A DNA stretch of 64,000 nucleotides, taken from positions 19,343 through 83,342 of the forward strand of contig JAQGOG010000112.1 of the NCBI GenBank assembly GCA_028293765.1, written 5' to 3'. This DNA is from Gammaproteobacteria bacterium (GTDB lineage: Bacteria > Pseudomonadota > Gammaproteobacteria > Steroidobacterales > Steroidobacteraceae). Made by a program: the position numbers and the translations under genes. This document shows positions 23,934-33,493 of this stretch, in pieces. The notes under the pieces were generated by a model. The model had not been told where the DNA came from. It saw nothing but the letters and a program-made list of their open reading frames with translations, and made no database searches. How positions within the stretch are numbered: the first letter of the stretch is position 1; each line of letters begins with the position of its first letter.

Positions 23934-24703
23934 GTTGTTCCTCTCAGCCATTTCAGCCCGTCATCCGTAGCGCCGCGGGGCCGATATTCGCAACCGACCC
24001 AGCCGGTATATCCAAGGGCGTCCACCGCCGCAAAAATCGCAGGGTATGCAATCTCACCTTCATCGGGCTCTGCTCGGGTCGGTACAGCGGCAATCTGCAC
24101 GTTGCCGATGAATGGCATGTAACGTTTCAGTTTCGTGAGTACGTCGCCTTCGCTGATCGCAACGTGATACACGTCGAATTGCAGCTTGACGTTCGGCAGT
24201 GCCAACTCCTCGATCAAGGATACCGCTTCGGCGAGCGTGGAATAGAAGTAGCCAGGGTTGTCACGGGGATTGAGCGGCTCTAGCAAAAGCGGGAGCTTGT
24301 GGGCTGCGGCCTTTGCGGCAGCGATCCGCAGATTGTTCGCGAATACGGTCCGCGCCTGCGGGCGCTCCGCCGCAGCAGCATTGCCGGCCATCACATGGAT
24401 GGCGCCAGCGCCGCTGGCAACGCAGTAGTCGATCGACTGATCCACGGCCGCCTGAAACTCGCGTTCGCGCCCGGGCAGCGCGCCAAGTCCTCTTTCGCCA
24501 CGCTCGAACTTTCCGGGGAGGGTGTTGATGCCCAGTATCGTGAGTCCATTGCGGCGCGCGGCCGCAGCCACCTCACCCGCGGGCACGTCGTAAGGAAAAT
24601 GCATCTCGATCGCGCGGAACCCCGCCCTGCCGGCGGCCGCGATGCGCTCGAGCAGCGGGCGGTCGGGCCAGAGCAGTCCCAGGTTCGCGGAAAATCGCGG
24701 CAA
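23930..24703 (-). CDS. Hydroxypyruvate isomerase family TIM-barrel protein
   Basis: A 257-aa member of the hydroxypyruvate isomerase (Hyi/OtnI) group of xylose-isomerase-like TIM barrels. The start [15 protein letters not shown], the metal glutamates in LLLEPLN and GCEYRP, and QFDVYH are family marks. Hydroxypyruvate isomerase interconverts hydroxypyruvate and tartronate semialdehyde; paralogues act on other 2-keto acids. The initiation codon is TTG with AGGAG eight bases upstream. It heads the run that continues into the SDR and possibly the Mxa-like genes. Confidence 0.9.
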   Translation of the reverse strand: MPRFSANLGLLWPDRPLLERIAAAGRAGFRAIEMHFPYDVPAGEVAAAARRNGLTILGINTLPGKFERGERGLGALPGREREFQAAVDQSIDYCVASGAGAIHVMAGNAAAAERPQARTVFANNLRIAAAKAAAHKLPLLLEPLNPRDNPGYFYSTLAEAVSLIEELALPNVKLQFDVYHVAISEGDVLTKLKRYMPFIGNVQIAAVPTRAEPDEGEIAYPAIFAAVDALGYTGWVGCEYRPRGATDDGLKWLRGTT

Positions 24704-24816
24704 TTCGGCAGCTCCTGTGTGGGGAACGGCATTATGGAGGCGTTCTCAGGGAAGCGCTCGAGCGAGCCGCGCAGCGGACTCCCGCGGGACGTCGTGTGTC
24801 CGCTTTTCGAACACCC

Positions 24817-24844
24817 TGTCGGGATCGGGCATACTCGTTCGTCC
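24817..24844 (+). promoter_or_regulatory. Candidate ECF sigma factor promoter upstream of the YCII/sigma operon
   Basis: TGTCGG at 24817-24822 and CGTCC at 24840-24844 are separated by 17 bases, upstream of the YCII gene. ECF factors of this type are reported to recognise TGTCG-like -35 elements in front of their own YCII partner genes, and CGTC is a common ECF -10 core. This is an inference from two short boxes. Confidence 0.35.
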
Positions 24845-24865
24845 TTGGGGAAGAAGGGGATCCGC

Positions 24866-25234
24866 ATGCTGTATTCCATCCTCTGCTATGAATCCGAGGC
24901 CCTGGCCAGCGCTCGGACCAAGCAGGAAGACGCTGCCATGATGGTCCGCTTGCGGGCCGTACAACAGAAACTGCACGACCAGGGCAAGCTGGGTCCGGTC
25001 GCCCGGCTGATGCCGACGACCACCGCGACGACGATCATGGTCGGCAAGGAGCCGCTGGTCATCGACGGTCCTTTTGCCGAGACCAAGGAGCAGCTTCTGG
25101 GCTTCTACGTCATCGACTGCGCCACGCTGGAAGATGCGATAGAGACCGCGAAACTCCTGGCGCGTGAGAAACCCCATGGCGCGCTGGAGATTCGTCCGGT
25201 CGCCGTCTTCAATCCGGTGGGACCCTCGAAGTGA
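24866..25234 (+). CDS. YCII-related (DGPF domain) protein, partner of ECF sigma factor
   Basis: A 122-aa single-domain protein. The start MLYSILCYE and the segment PLVIDGPFAETKEQLLGFYVID, containing the DGPF signature, place it in the YCII-related family. The biochemical role of these proteins is not settled; they are consistently found beside ECF sigma factors of the ECF42 type. The ribosome site is AAGGGGA before ATG 24866. Its stop overlaps the GTG start of the sigma gene as GTGA, so the two are translationally coupled. Confidence 0.93.
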   Translation: MLYSILCYESEALASARTKQEDAAMMVRLRAVQQKLHDQGKLGPVARLMPTTTATTIMVGKEPLVIDGPFAETKEQLLGFYVIDCATLEDAIETAKLLAREKPHGALEIRPVAVFNPVGPSK

Positions 25235-26508
25235 CCGACATGGCCTGGATCGATGCGGCACTCACGTCCGCGCGTCCCCAGGTTTTCGGGGCGCTGCTGC
25301 GCTATTTTCGCGTTCTCGATGCGGCGGAAGATGCGTTTCAGGAGGCGTGCCTGCGCGCGCTGAAGACGTGGCCGGTGAAGGGTCCTCCGCGGGACCCTGT
25401 CGCATGGCTCATCTTCGTCGGCAGGAACTTCGCGCTCGACGAAGTCAGACGCCGCAGCAAGCAGACGGAGCTGCCGCCGGATGATGACATCTCAGCCGAA
25501 CCGGACGACACGCAGGGAGAGCTGGCCGAGCGGCTCGATGCCTCCCACTATCGGGACGACATCCTGCGTCTGCTGTTCATCTGCTGCCACCCGGATCTCC
25601 CGGCAACCCAACAGATCGCGCTCGCGCTGCGTATCGTATCGGGACTCACGGTGAAGGAGATCGCGCGCGCCTTCCTGGTGAGCGAGAGCGCCATGGAGCA
25701 GCGGATCACGAGGGCCAAGGGGCGGGTCACCGCCGCCGAAGTTCGGTTCGACACGCCAGGGGCAGCGGAGCGCGCCGCGCGGCTCGCCGCCGTGACCACG
25801 ATGATTTATCTGATCTTCAACGAAGGTTACTCGGCAAGCGGCGGCACGGCTCATGTGCGCGTGCCGTTATGCGAAGAAGCGATCCGGTTGGCGCGGCTGC
25901 TGCTGCGGCTCTTTCCCAGCGAGAGCGAGATCGTGGGACTCATGGCCCTTCTGTTGCTCCAACATGCGCGCGCGCCGGCACGACTGGACGCGGAAAGCAG
26001 CATCGTGGTGCTGGAGGACCAGGATCGTGGCCTGTGGAATCGCGAGATGATCGGTGAAGGGCTGGCGCTCGTGGAAAAGGCGCTGCGCCACCGACGCCCG
26101 GGGCCCTATCAGGTACAGGCCGCGATAGCCGCCGTACATGCGCAGGCGCAGCGGCCCGAAGACACCGACTGGGAAGAGATCGATCGGCTGTACGAAATAC
26201 TCGAAACGCTGCAGCCGTCGCCCGTCATTACGCTGAATCGCGCCGTCGCCGTCGCAAAGCTGCGCGGCCCGGCGGCAGCGCTGGTAATGATCGAACCGCT
26301 GGCCCCTAAGCTCGGCGGCTATTTCTATTTCTTCGGCCTCAAAGGCGCGCTGCTCACCCAGCTCGGCCGCACCGACGAAGCCCGCACCGCCTTTGACCGC
26401 GCCATCGCGCTCGCCAACACGGCAGCCGAAGCCGCACACATCAGGCTGCACCTCGATCGGCTGATCAAGCACAGCGAGCCCACGCCGGACGTACACACGC
26501 CCGTGTAA
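25231..26508 (+). CDS. ECF-type RNA polymerase sigma factor with C-terminal TPR-like extension (ECF42 type)
   Basis: A 425-aa sigma factor. Region 2 is near residues 10-75 (VLDAAEDAFQEACLRALKTWP... AWLIFVGRNFALDEVRRRSK) and region 4 near 115-170 (ALRIVSGLTVKEIARAFLVSESAMEQRITRAK). The long C-terminal half (about 180-415) is helical with SPVITLNRAVAVAKL and ALLTQLGRTDEARTAFDRAIALA, the extension typical of ECF42. These factors lack a classical anti-sigma factor; the extension is thought to control them. The start is GTG overlapping the YCII stop; ATG 25240 is an alternative. It converges on the dehydratase gene. Confidence 0.93.
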   Translation: MTDMAWIDAALTSARPQVFGALLRYFRVLDAAEDAFQEACLRALKTWPVKGPPRDPVAWLIFVGRNFALDEVRRRSKQTELPPDDDISAEPDDTQGELAERLDASHYRDDILRLLFICCHPDLPATQQIALALRIVSGLTVKEIARAFLVSESAMEQRITRAKGRVTAAEVRFDTPGAAERAARLAAVTTMIYLIFNEGYSASGGTAHVRVPLCEEAIRLARLLLRLFPSESEIVGLMALLLLQHARAPARLDAESSIVVLEDQDRGLWNREMIGEGLALVEKALRHRRPGPYQVQAAIAAVHAQAQRPEDTDWEEIDRLYEILETLQPSPVITLNRAVAVAKLRGPAAALVMIEPLAPKLGGYFYFFGLKGALLTQLGRTDEARTAFDRAIALANTAAEAAHIRLHLDRLIKHSEPTPDVHTPV

Positions 26509-26584
26509 ACACGCTGCAGTCCGCATAGTCGAGGGCGCACGCGCAATAAAGGCTATCGACGAGGCGCCAAAGGAATGGCGCGGG

Positions 26585-27523
26585 TCAGAACTTCACAGCG
26601 TCAGTGTTGGCACCGCATAAAACGATTCCCACTCGCTCTCCCGGCTGCGGCCGATACGCCCCACCCAGGAGCGCCGCGAATGCGGCCGCTCCGCCCGGCT
26701 CGGTAGCAACTTTCATGACGCGCCAAAGCGCACGTTGCGCCTCGAGAATCGCATCGTCCTCGACGAGTACCACACGCTCTACGAAGCGCTGCGCCAGCGG
26801 AAACATCAGCTCCCCGACGCGCCGCGGCGCAAGCGAGTCGGCAGCGATTCCGCCAGCCTCCGCGTCGACAGGCCGCCCCGCCTCGAGCGCGCGATACAGT
26901 GTAGGAGCGGTGCGCGGCTCAACACCTACGAGCTTCACCCTGCCTGCGAACCATGCTGCCATCCCGCCGATGAGGCCGCCGCCCCCCACGGCAACGAGCA
27001 CCGTGTCGAGCGCCTGGCTCTGCTGCTCGAATTCCAGGCCAACCGAGCCCTGGCCCAGAAGCGTTTCCGGCTGGTCGTAAGCGTGCACTTCCAGCGCACC
27101 CGACGCCGCCGCGAATTCCCGGCTCACCGCCAGGGCATCCGCATAACGCTCCCCGGCAATGACCAGCTCGGCACCGAGCTCACGAATCCGCGCGCGCTTC
27201 GTCGCCGCCGCGACGCTCGGAACGAAAATCTTCGCGGCTACTCCGAGTTTGCGGGCGGCAAAAGCCACGGCGAGTCCATGGTTGCCGCCGGATGCGGCGA
27301 CTACACCGGCGCCCGGAACCGGTCGCGAGAGCAGGCTCGCCAAGGCACCCCGCGGCTTGAACGACCCGGTGTGCTGGAAGAGTTCGAGCTTGCAGACGAG
27401 CGGGCGTGCTTCGAGATCGAAGTCGTCCGCGTCGACCTCGATGACAGGCGTCCGGCGCACGTGAGGACGGATCAGCTCATAGGTGGCCGAGATGTTTCCG
27501 CTCGTGAGCGTGCTAGTTTCCAT
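26585..27523 (-). CDS. Serine/threonine dehydratase-like PLP enzyme
   Basis: A 312-aa fold-type II pyridoxal phosphate enzyme, the catalytic part of a threonine/serine dehydratase without regulatory ACT domain. The cofactor lysine is in QHTGSFKPRGA, the substrate loop is ASGGNHG, and the phosphate-binding glycine loop is GGGGLIGG. Length fits catabolic or serine-racemase-like members. The start ATG 27523 precedes conserved sequence; the frame extends 18 residues more. The end reads VLCGANTDAVKF, as in the family. It is monocistronic, between a convergent sigma gene and a divergent MarC gene. Confidence 0.9.
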   Translation of the reverse strand: METSTLTSGNISATYELIRPHVRRTPVIEVDADDFDLEARPLVCKLELFQHTGSFKPRGALASLLSRPVPGAGVVAASGGNHGLAVAFAARKLGVAAKIFVPSVAAATKRARIRELGAELVIAGERYADALAVSREFAAASGALEVHAYDQPETLLGQGSVGLEFEQQSQALDTVLVAVGGGGLIGGMAAWFAGRVKLVGVEPRTAPTLYRALEAGRPVDAEAGGIAADSLAPRRVGELMFPLAQRFVERVVLVEDDAILEAQRALWRVMKVATEPGGAAAFAALLGGAYRPQPGERVGIVLCGANTDAVKF

Positions 27524-27630
27524 GACTGCGCCTGTGACTGCGGCTCGACTGCATTTTCCCGGTAAGCTGCGCTTCACTTTAGCCCATCAAAGGGCGCCAC
27601 GCCCATCGGAGGGCGCATGAGGTCGGTACA

Positions 27631-28281
27631 GTGAACGGCGTGCTCAGTGCTTTCCTTCTGACGTTCGCGGGCTTGTTCCCCATCGTCAATCCCCTCGAAG
27701 CCGCCCCCTTCTTTCTCGGTCTCACGGCCGGACTGTCTACCGCGGAGCGCAGCGCCCTGGCGCGCCGGGCGGCGATCAACGGCTTCGCGCTACTGTTGGG
27801 CTCCATGGTGCTCGGTCCCTGGCTGCTGCAGTTCTTCGGAATCGAGCTGCCGGTGGTGCGGATCGCCGGCGGACTCGTCGTGACCGCGCTCGGCTGGAAG
27901 CTGCTCTCCCAGGAAAACTGGTCCGATCACGGCTCGGGCGTGCAGCAGGAAGGCGGCCGCAAAGTCGGCAGTTTTTATCCGCTGACCATGCCGCTCACCG
28001 TGGGTCCCGGATCCATGTCTGTAGCGATTACCATCGGCAGTCGCAAGCCCGAAGCCGAGACGCATCTCGCCGATCTCGCGCTACATGCGATCGGTGCGCT
28101 GGCGGGCGTCGTGGCGATCGCCATCACGATCTACATCGCGTACCGGTTCGCCGAACACTTCGCACGCCTTCTCGGCGCCACCGGCCTGGAGGTTCTGGTG
28201 CGGCTCTCCGCTTTCATCCTGATGTGCATCGGGATAGAAATCATCTGGAACGGTTACTCCGCCCTCATCGCCGTGCATTGA
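27631..28281 (+). CDS. MarC family integral membrane protein
   Basis: A 216-aa inner-membrane protein of the MarC/UPF0056 family with six hydrophobic helices. The family opening is FAGLFPIVNPLEAAPFFLGL, and PLTMPLTVGPGSM is its conserved loop. The name derives from the mar region of Escherichia coli, but a role in drug resistance has not been borne out and the function is unknown. The start codon is GTG with GAGG eight bases upstream. An MFS permease follows after 11 bases, so they are probably co-transcribed. Confidence 0.92.
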   Translation: MNGVLSAFLLTFAGLFPIVNPLEAAPFFLGLTAGLSTAERSALARRAAINGFALLLGSMVLGPWLLQFFGIELPVVRIAGGLVVTALGWKLLSQENWSDHGSGVQQEGGRKVGSFYPLTMPLTVGPGSMSVAITIGSRKPEAETHLADLALHAIGALAGVVAIAITIYIAYRFAEHFARLLGATGLEVLVRLSAFILMCIGIEIIWNGYSALIAVH

Positions 28282-28292
28282 AGGAGCCCACG

Positions 28293-29648
28293 GTGCTGAC
28301 TGCCGAGAACCCGTCGCACTGGACGGAAAACCGGACCTACCGAGCGTGGGTGCTGCTGCTCTTCGCCCTGGTAGCGACCTTCGGCTTCGTGGATCGGATC
28401 ATCGTGCAGGTCCTCGTCCAACCGATCAAATCCGAGCTGCGAGTCTCGGATGCCAAGATGGGACTGCTCGGCGGCCTCACGTTCGCCGTGCTCTACGCCC
28501 TGCTCAGCATTCCGATCGCCCGGCTCGCCGAGCGGAAAAACCGCGTGGCTATCATCTCCATAGGGACGGCGCTCTGGTCGCTCGCAACCGCGGTCTGCGG
28601 CTTCGCGAGCAACTTCAGTCAACTGCTGCTCGCGCGCATCGGTGTAGGAATTGGCGAAGCAGCCGGCGCACCGGCAACGGGTTCCGTCATCGCCGATTAC
28701 TTTCCCCGCGAGCGTCGCGCGTCCGCGATGGCGATCTATGGGTTGGCGGTTCCTCTCGGAGCCCTCCTGGGCGGTTCGGCAGGCGGATTCATCGCTTTGC
28801 ATTGGGGCTGGCGCGCGGCGTTTTTCGTCGCAGGCCTGCCGGGCCTCGCGCTCGCGCTGCTCCAGTGGCTGACCGTGCGCGAACCGCCGCGCGGCCAGAA
28901 CGATCCGGGTTTAAACACGGCGAGCACTCCGCCCTTCTCCGCCGTCCTGCGACGGTTCAGGGAGCGACCTTCACTCGTACATATTGTCAGCGGGGCGGCG
29001 GTCTCTACCGTTGCCGGTTACGGCCTGAGTTACTTCATGGCAGCGTATCTGACGCGCCGCTACGGCTTGAATTACGCGCAGGCGGGACTTCTGACCGGCC
29101 TCATCTCCAGTCTGCCTGCCGCCTTGAGCATCATCGCCGGCGGCTTCCTGACCGACTGGGCGGGTCGCCGCGGCGCGCATTGGTATGCCCTGATCCCCGC
29201 ATTGGGTACGGCTCTCTGCGCACCTCTGTACATCGCCGCCTTCCGGGCTGACACGTGGATGGCCGCGAGCGTGCTGCTTGCCGTGACGGCCATGTGCCAG
29301 TACGCCTACATACCGGCCGCCGCCGCAATTACGCAGAATATGATGGAGCCGAGGATGCGTGCCTCGGCCGCCGCCGTGAACGGACTCATTTACACCTTGA
29401 TCGGTCAGGGGTTGGGACCCCTGATCGTGGGCGCGTTGAGCGACCACTTCACCCGGCGCGCGTTCGTGGGCGATTTCGGCTGGGCCTGCGGTGCAGACGC
29501 CGCTGTCGTGAGCGTGGCTTGCGGCCAAGCTGCGGCCAACGGCCTGCAAACTGCCCTGACCCTCTGTGCCCTGCTCTATATTTGGTCGGCGGCACATCTC
29601 GCCCTCGGGGCCCGCACGCTGGGCCGGGATCTTGCCCGCCAACACTGA
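28293..29648 (+). CDS. MFS transporter (spinster-like)
   Basis: A 451-aa permease with twelve helices. The helix 1-2 segment is FGFVDRIIVQVLVQPIKSEL, the A-motif region IARLAERKNR, and the helix 4-5 segment IGVGIGEAAGAPATGSVIADYFP; the post-helix-6 loop has TVREPPRGQNDPG, nearly the same as in the permease at 12571-14019. The start is GTG with AAGGAG seven bases upstream; longer ORFs overlap marC. The next gene, a CmcJ-like oxidoreductase, starts 16 bases after the stop. Transport of that enzyme's substrate or product is a reasonable inference. Confidence 0.92.
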   Translation: MLTAENPSHWTENRTYRAWVLLLFALVATFGFVDRIIVQVLVQPIKSELRVSDAKMGLLGGLTFAVLYALLSIPIARLAERKNRVAIISIGTALWSLATAVCGFASNFSQLLLARIGVGIGEAAGAPATGSVIADYFPRERRASAMAIYGLAVPLGALLGGSAGGFIALHWGWRAAFFVAGLPGLALALLQWLTVREPPRGQNDPGLNTASTPPFSAVLRRFRERPSLVHIVSGAAVSTVAGYGLSYFMAAYLTRRYGLNYAQAGLLTGLISSLPAALSIIAGGFLTDWAGRRGAHWYALIPALGTALCAPLYIAAFRADTWMAASVLLAVTAMCQYAYIPAAAAITQNMMEPRMRASAAAVNGLIYTLIGQGLGPLIVGALSDHFTRRAFVGDFGWACGADAAVVSVACGQAAANGLQTALTLCALLYIWSAAHLALGARTLGRDLARQH

Positions 29649-29664
29649 AGAGAGAGGAAACTGC

Positions 29665-30504
29665 ATGCTGGCCACAACTGCAGCCGCGACCCGCACTGTG
29701 GCCGGTCGAGTCAACTACATAGGGCAGATGGCTGAACGGCCGCGCTATTACGCGAACGACCACTCACGCGACGTTTTAGCGCTGGACTCTCGTGTTATTG
29801 AGATCGAAGACGCGCGCGCTCGGCCTGGTCCGCCGTCGCTCGAACGGGAAGGCTTCGCACTGATCCCACACAAAAGCGCCGTTGCGGATTTTCGCGCCTC
29901 GGATGAGGTCGCGCGGATCCATCCCGAGGAAATCGAGCGACTGGCGCTGGCGCTGTCGGGCGCAGACCGCGCCACAGTCACCGCTCCCGGCGTCCTGCGG
30001 TTCAGCGAAAGCTCACCCGATTCCGGCCGGCTCAACAACTCGCGTCCAGCGCGCTTCATCCACATCGACATCAGCGATCCGACCGCGAAGGCATTCGCGG
30101 ACCGCTCGCGCCCGAAGGATATCGACCGCCCCGTGCGCCGCTTCGCGCACTACAACGTGTGGCGGGTGCTTTCCGCCCCGCCGCAGGACGTGCCTTTGGC
30201 CGTCTGCGATGCGCGCAGTCTTTCGCCATCGGACCTTGTCGAAGCGGACGCCGTGTTCGACGTGCCGGGGAAACCCGAGTGGTCGTTCGAAGGACTGCTG
30301 GTGCGACACAATCCAAACCACCGCTGGTCTTACTTCTCCAACATGAGCCGCGACGAAGTCATCGTCTTCAAGACCAACGACTCCGATCCGGCCCATCCCC
30401 ATCACGTGCCGCACACGGCCTTCAACGATCCGACCTGCCCGCCCGGCGTCACGCCGCGGGCGAGCCTGGAGATGCGCGTCATCTGCTACTGGCTCGACCG
30501 ATAG
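29665..30504 (+). CDS. CmcJ/NvfI family oxidoreductase (putative Fe(II)/2-oxoglutarate-type enzyme)
   Basis: A 279-aa protein matching the CmcJ/NvfI/GA4-desaturase-like family, known from cephamycin, fungal meroterpenoid and gibberellin pathways. Typical pieces are GFALIPHKSAV, ARFIHIDISD, FAHYNVWRVLS, and the C-terminal FSNMSRDEVIVFKTNDSDPAHPHHVPHTAF, which carries candidate metal-binding Asp and His residues. The ribosome site AGAGAGG precedes ATG 29665. It follows the MFS gene in what looks like a MarC-MFS-CmcJ operon. Its 3' end overlaps the convergent quinoprotein gene by 19 bases. The substrate is unknown. Confidence 0.87.
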   Translation: MLATTAAATRTVAGRVNYIGQMAERPRYYANDHSRDVLALDSRVIEIEDARARPGPPSLEREGFALIPHKSAVADFRASDEVARIHPEEIERLALALSGADRATVTAPGVLRFSESSPDSGRLNNSRPARFIHIDISDPTAKAFADRSRPKDIDRPVRRFAHYNVWRVLSAPPQDVPLAVCDARSLSPSDLVEADAVFDVPGKPEWSFEGLLVRHNPNHRWSYFSNMSRDEVIVFKTNDSDPAHPHHVPHTAFNDPTCPPGVTPRASLEMRVICYWLDR

Positions 30505-32414
30505 GTGCTGCGAACGGCCGGAGGGGCTTTTTCCGACAGCCCGAACGCCAGCAGGACGTTGCCCGGACGGCCGATCAGGCCGCCCGCTCCGGAACTCACA
30601 TATAACATGCCATCGACGACGATCGGGCCGGCACTGTCGATGCTGCCACCGTTGGCCTTCACGCCGTTGACGGTGTTGAATTCCCGGTTCGTATCGAATG
30701 ACCACAGGATCGCGCCATCCTTGCTGGAGTAGGCTCGCAGGCCGCCATCCATCGCGCCGTTGAGCACGGCTCCCGGGATGGCCGTGAGCGGACCGCCCTG
30801 ACCGGCACTGCACCCGGCGGCCGTCCCGCACAATTTCGGTTGCGGCGGCATCGTCCATAGAAGGTGGCCGTCCGAGACGGCCAGAGCGCGCAGACCACCG
30901 GGAGTCTGTGTCAGGAGGTCGGCAACTCCAACATAAGCGCGCTCGCCATCGATAGCGACGCCCCATTGTCCACCCAGTCCGCTGCCCTGGCCGAAGCGGT
31001 ATTGCCAGACGATCGCGCCATTCCTGGCGGGGTCGAGCGCCCACGCGATACCTGATTTCTGCGGCAGGAGCAGCAACTCGCGTCCCCGGAGGGTCGTCAG
31101 AACCGGCGGCGCGGAGAAATCGAAGTCCGGTCCCAGGGTAGCGGGGCAGGTGGGATTCAGCCCTTTGTTCTGCTGACATCCCAGCGACCAGTCATCGTCG
31201 GCCGTGACCTGCCGCACCCACTTCACGGTGCCGGTGTATATATCGAGGGCGATGACGGCATCGGTCGTCGGCTGCGCGGGCTCGGCGTAGCCGTTTCCTG
31301 TGGCGACGTAAACGAGCCGGCGCCTGACATCGATCGTTGGCGTGGACCAGATCCCGCCGCCGGCCGGGCCATAGGCAGGAGTGCCATCCTTACCCGGCTC
31401 GCGAGGCAGATTCTCACCCACCGTATAGGTCTTCCAGATGACGACGCCCGTGGCGGCATCGAGAGCAGAAACGCTGCCCCTGAATGTGCAGCACGGATAA
31501 CCCGCGAAACCTCCCCTGCCTTCTTCATTCAGTCCCTGCACTGGCACGAACACGCGGCCGTCATCGACGGCGAGCGAGCCGGTTATGGCGGCAGACGCGT
31601 GCTCGTCGACCTTACGAATCCAGAGTTGCCGTCCCGTTTGCGCATCCACGGCATAGGCGTTGGCCTTGCGATCGCCGAAATACAACGCGAAGCCCCGCGT
31701 TCCCGCAGCGTCCCGATAGGGGCCGACGACGACCGCAGTGGGTACGCCCGCCTGTGCCTTGAAGGTCCAGTATCTGCAGCCCGTCTGTGGGTTGAGCGCG
31801 TAGACGTTGCCATTCTCGCTGGCCGCGAACAACCGGCCGCCGGCGATCGTCGGCTGCGGCCGCGCGGAAGATACATTCGCGTAGCCGAACGCCCACTTGA
31901 GTTGTAGCCGGGGCAGATCGGCGGCCGTCAGCTTTCCTGCGCGCCAGGGCTGGAAACGCCCGTTCGTCGGACCGTTGCCCCAGCCATTCCAGCTCGGGCG
32001 ACCACGCGGATCGCTCATCAGCAACTGATCCGTGCAGAGATTCGTTGCGGCGCTCTCGGCTGCGAGCACCGGGGCACCGAATCCGCGGCCGCTCGCATAT
32101 TCGGCGACGGCATGCCGTTCGGCATCGCTCAGGGAAGACGCCTGCGCCTGCATCTTCCCGTTCGTCAGCGCGTTCAGGACGGCCTCCGCCGAGAACTGCC
32201 GGAGCAGTTCTCGCGGCACCGCCCGGATACCGGGCACTGCGCCCGCCGCTTCCGGGTCCATGATGCTCAAATGACAGGCAGCACAGATGCGCTGAAATAC
32301 CGCCTCGCCGGCAGCCGGCTGCTGCGGCACCTCGGCCGCGCCTGGCGGCACGCCCAGCGTGGCGAAAAGGCTCAAGGTCGCCAGAACGATAAGGCACACA
32401 CCCCTGGATAGCAT
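30486..32414 (-). CDS. Secreted cytochrome c-quinoprotein fusion (polyvinyl-alcohol dehydrogenase-like)
   Basis: A 642-aa exported oxidoreductase. After a signal peptide (ends PPGAAE) comes a cytochrome c domain with the haem motif CAACH near residue 46, then an eight-bladed propeller of the PQQ type with repeats such as [20 protein letters not shown] and VIALDIYTG. This order and length match polyvinyl-alcohol dehydrogenase (PvaA) and relatives that oxidise secondary alcohols in the periplasm and pass electrons to the internal haem. PQQ binding is inferred from the family. The substrate need not be PVA. It is divergent from an ABC exporter. Confidence 0.87.
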   Translation of the reverse strand: MLSRGVCLIVLATLSLFATLGVPPGAAEVPQQPAAGEAVFQRICAACHLSIMDPEAAGAVPGIRAVPRELLRQFSAEAVLNALTNGKMQAQASSLSDAERHAVAEYASGRGFGAPVLAAESAATNLCTDQLLMSDPRGRPSWNGWGNGPTNGRFQPWRAGKLTAADLPRLQLKWAFGYANVSSARPQPTIAGGRLFAASENGNVYALNPQTGCRYWTFKAQAGVPTAVVVGPYRDAAGTRGFALYFGDRKANAYAVDAQTGRQLWIRKVDEHASAAITGSLAVDDGRVFVPVQGLNEEGRGGFAGYPCCTFRGSVSALDAATGVVIWKTYTVGENLPREPGKDGTPAYGPAGGGIWSTPTIDVRRRLVYVATGNGYAEPAQPTTDAVIALDIYTGTVKWVRQVTADDDWSLGCQQNKGLNPTCPATLGPDFDFSAPPVLTTLRGRELLLLPQKSGIAWALDPARNGAIVWQYRFGQGSGLGGQWGVAIDGERAYVGVADLLTQTPGGLRALAVSDGHLLWTMPPQPKLCGTAAGCSAGQGGPLTAIPGAVLNGAMDGGLRAYSSKDGAILWSFDTNREFNTVNGVKANGGSIDSAGPIVVDGMLYVSSGAGGLIGRPGNVLLAFGLSEKAPPAVRSTYRSSQ

Positions 32415-32566
32415 CGCGTCCTCGGTTTTTCCGGTACAGCGTGCATTATCGACGAATGCATAGATGCCAATACTGGGCAACGCCTCTTCAGACCGGGTGG
32501 CGGACAACGGTCGCAACGCGCAACAATACGGCCCCTTCACGAACTGGCCCGTGCCGGGAGAGGCTT

Positions 32567-33493
32567 TTGCAGCCGATCATCTCCGTCTCGCGACTCACCA
32601 AGACCTACGCATCCGGCTTCCAGGCGCTCAGGGGCGTGGATCTGGAAATCCGCCGCGGTGAGATCTTCGCCCTCCTCGGCCCGAACGGAGCCGGCAAGAC
32701 AACGCTGATCAGCATCGTCTGCGGCATCGTCAACCCGACCTCGGGAACGGTCCTGGCCGACGGCCACGACATCATCCGGGACTTCCGCGCGGCCCGTACC
32801 AAGATCGGGCTCGTGCCGCAGGAATTGTCCACCGACATGTTCGAGACGGTCTGGGACACGGTGAGCTTCAGCCGGGGGTTGTTCGGCAAAGCGCCCAACC
32901 CGGCTTATCTCGAGAAAGTGCTCCGCGACCTGTCTCTTTGGGAGAAAAAGGACTCCAAGATCATGGCGCTCTCCGGCGGCATGAAGCGGCGCGTGATGAT
33001 CGCCAAGGCACTCTCGCACGAGCCGCAGATCCTGTTTCTGGATGAGCCCACGGCGGGCGTCGACGTGGAGCTGCGGCGAGCCATGTGGGAGATGGTCCGC
33101 TCACTGCGGGAGAACGGCGTCACCATCATCCTGACGACGCACTACATCGAAGAGGCCGAGGAGATGGCGGACCGGATCGGTGTGATCAACAACGGAGAGC
33201 TCATCCTGGTGGAGGAAAAAGCCGCGTTGATGGCGAAGCTCGGGGAGAAGAAGCTCACGCTGCACCTGCGAAAGTGCCTCGCGGCTCTCCCGCCGGAGCT
33301 CGCCGACCCGCAGCTCGAACTGTCGGCCGATGGTCACGAGCTCGTCTACACCTTCGATGCGCAGAGCGATCGGACCGGCATCGCGGGACTGCTGCGCCGC
33401 TTGAGCGAGCATGGTGTCGATTTCAAGGACCTGCAGACCAGTGAAAGCTCCCTCGAAGAGATTTTCGTGAGCCTCGTGAGATCGCGGGCATGA
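32567..33493 (+). CDS. ABC transporter ATP-binding protein
   Basis: A 308-aa ATPase of the drug/polysaccharide exporter type (NodI/CcmA-like). Walker A is GPNGAGKTT (about residue 39), the Q-loop VPQELSTD, the signature LSGGMKRRV (about 135), Walker [13 protein letters not shown] (about 155), and the H-loop TTHY. A C-terminal extension of about 80 residues after the H-loop is usual for this class. The best start is TTG 32567, five bases after GGGAGAGG; upstream frame sequence is not conserved. Its stop overlaps the permease start as ATGA. Confidence 0.94.
   Translation: MQPIISVSRLTKTYASGFQALRGVDLEIRRGEIFALLGPNGAGKTTLISIVCGIVNPTSGTVLADGHDIIRDFRAARTKIGLVPQELSTDMFETVWDTVSFSRGLFGKAPNPAYLEKVLRDLSLWEKKDSKIMALSGGMKRRVMIAKALSHEPQILFLDEPTAGVDVELRRAMWEMVRSLRENGVTIILTTHYIEEAEEMADRIGVINNGELILVEEKAALMAKLGEKKLTLHLRKCLAALPPELADPQLELSADGHELVYTFDAQSDRTGIAGLLRRLSEHGVDFKDLQTSESSLEEIFVSLVRSRA

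Noticed and set aside
32415..32566. Promoter TTGGCA/GATAAT for the quinoprotein gene
   Set aside because: Spacing of 14 bases is too short for a normal sigma-70 promoter.
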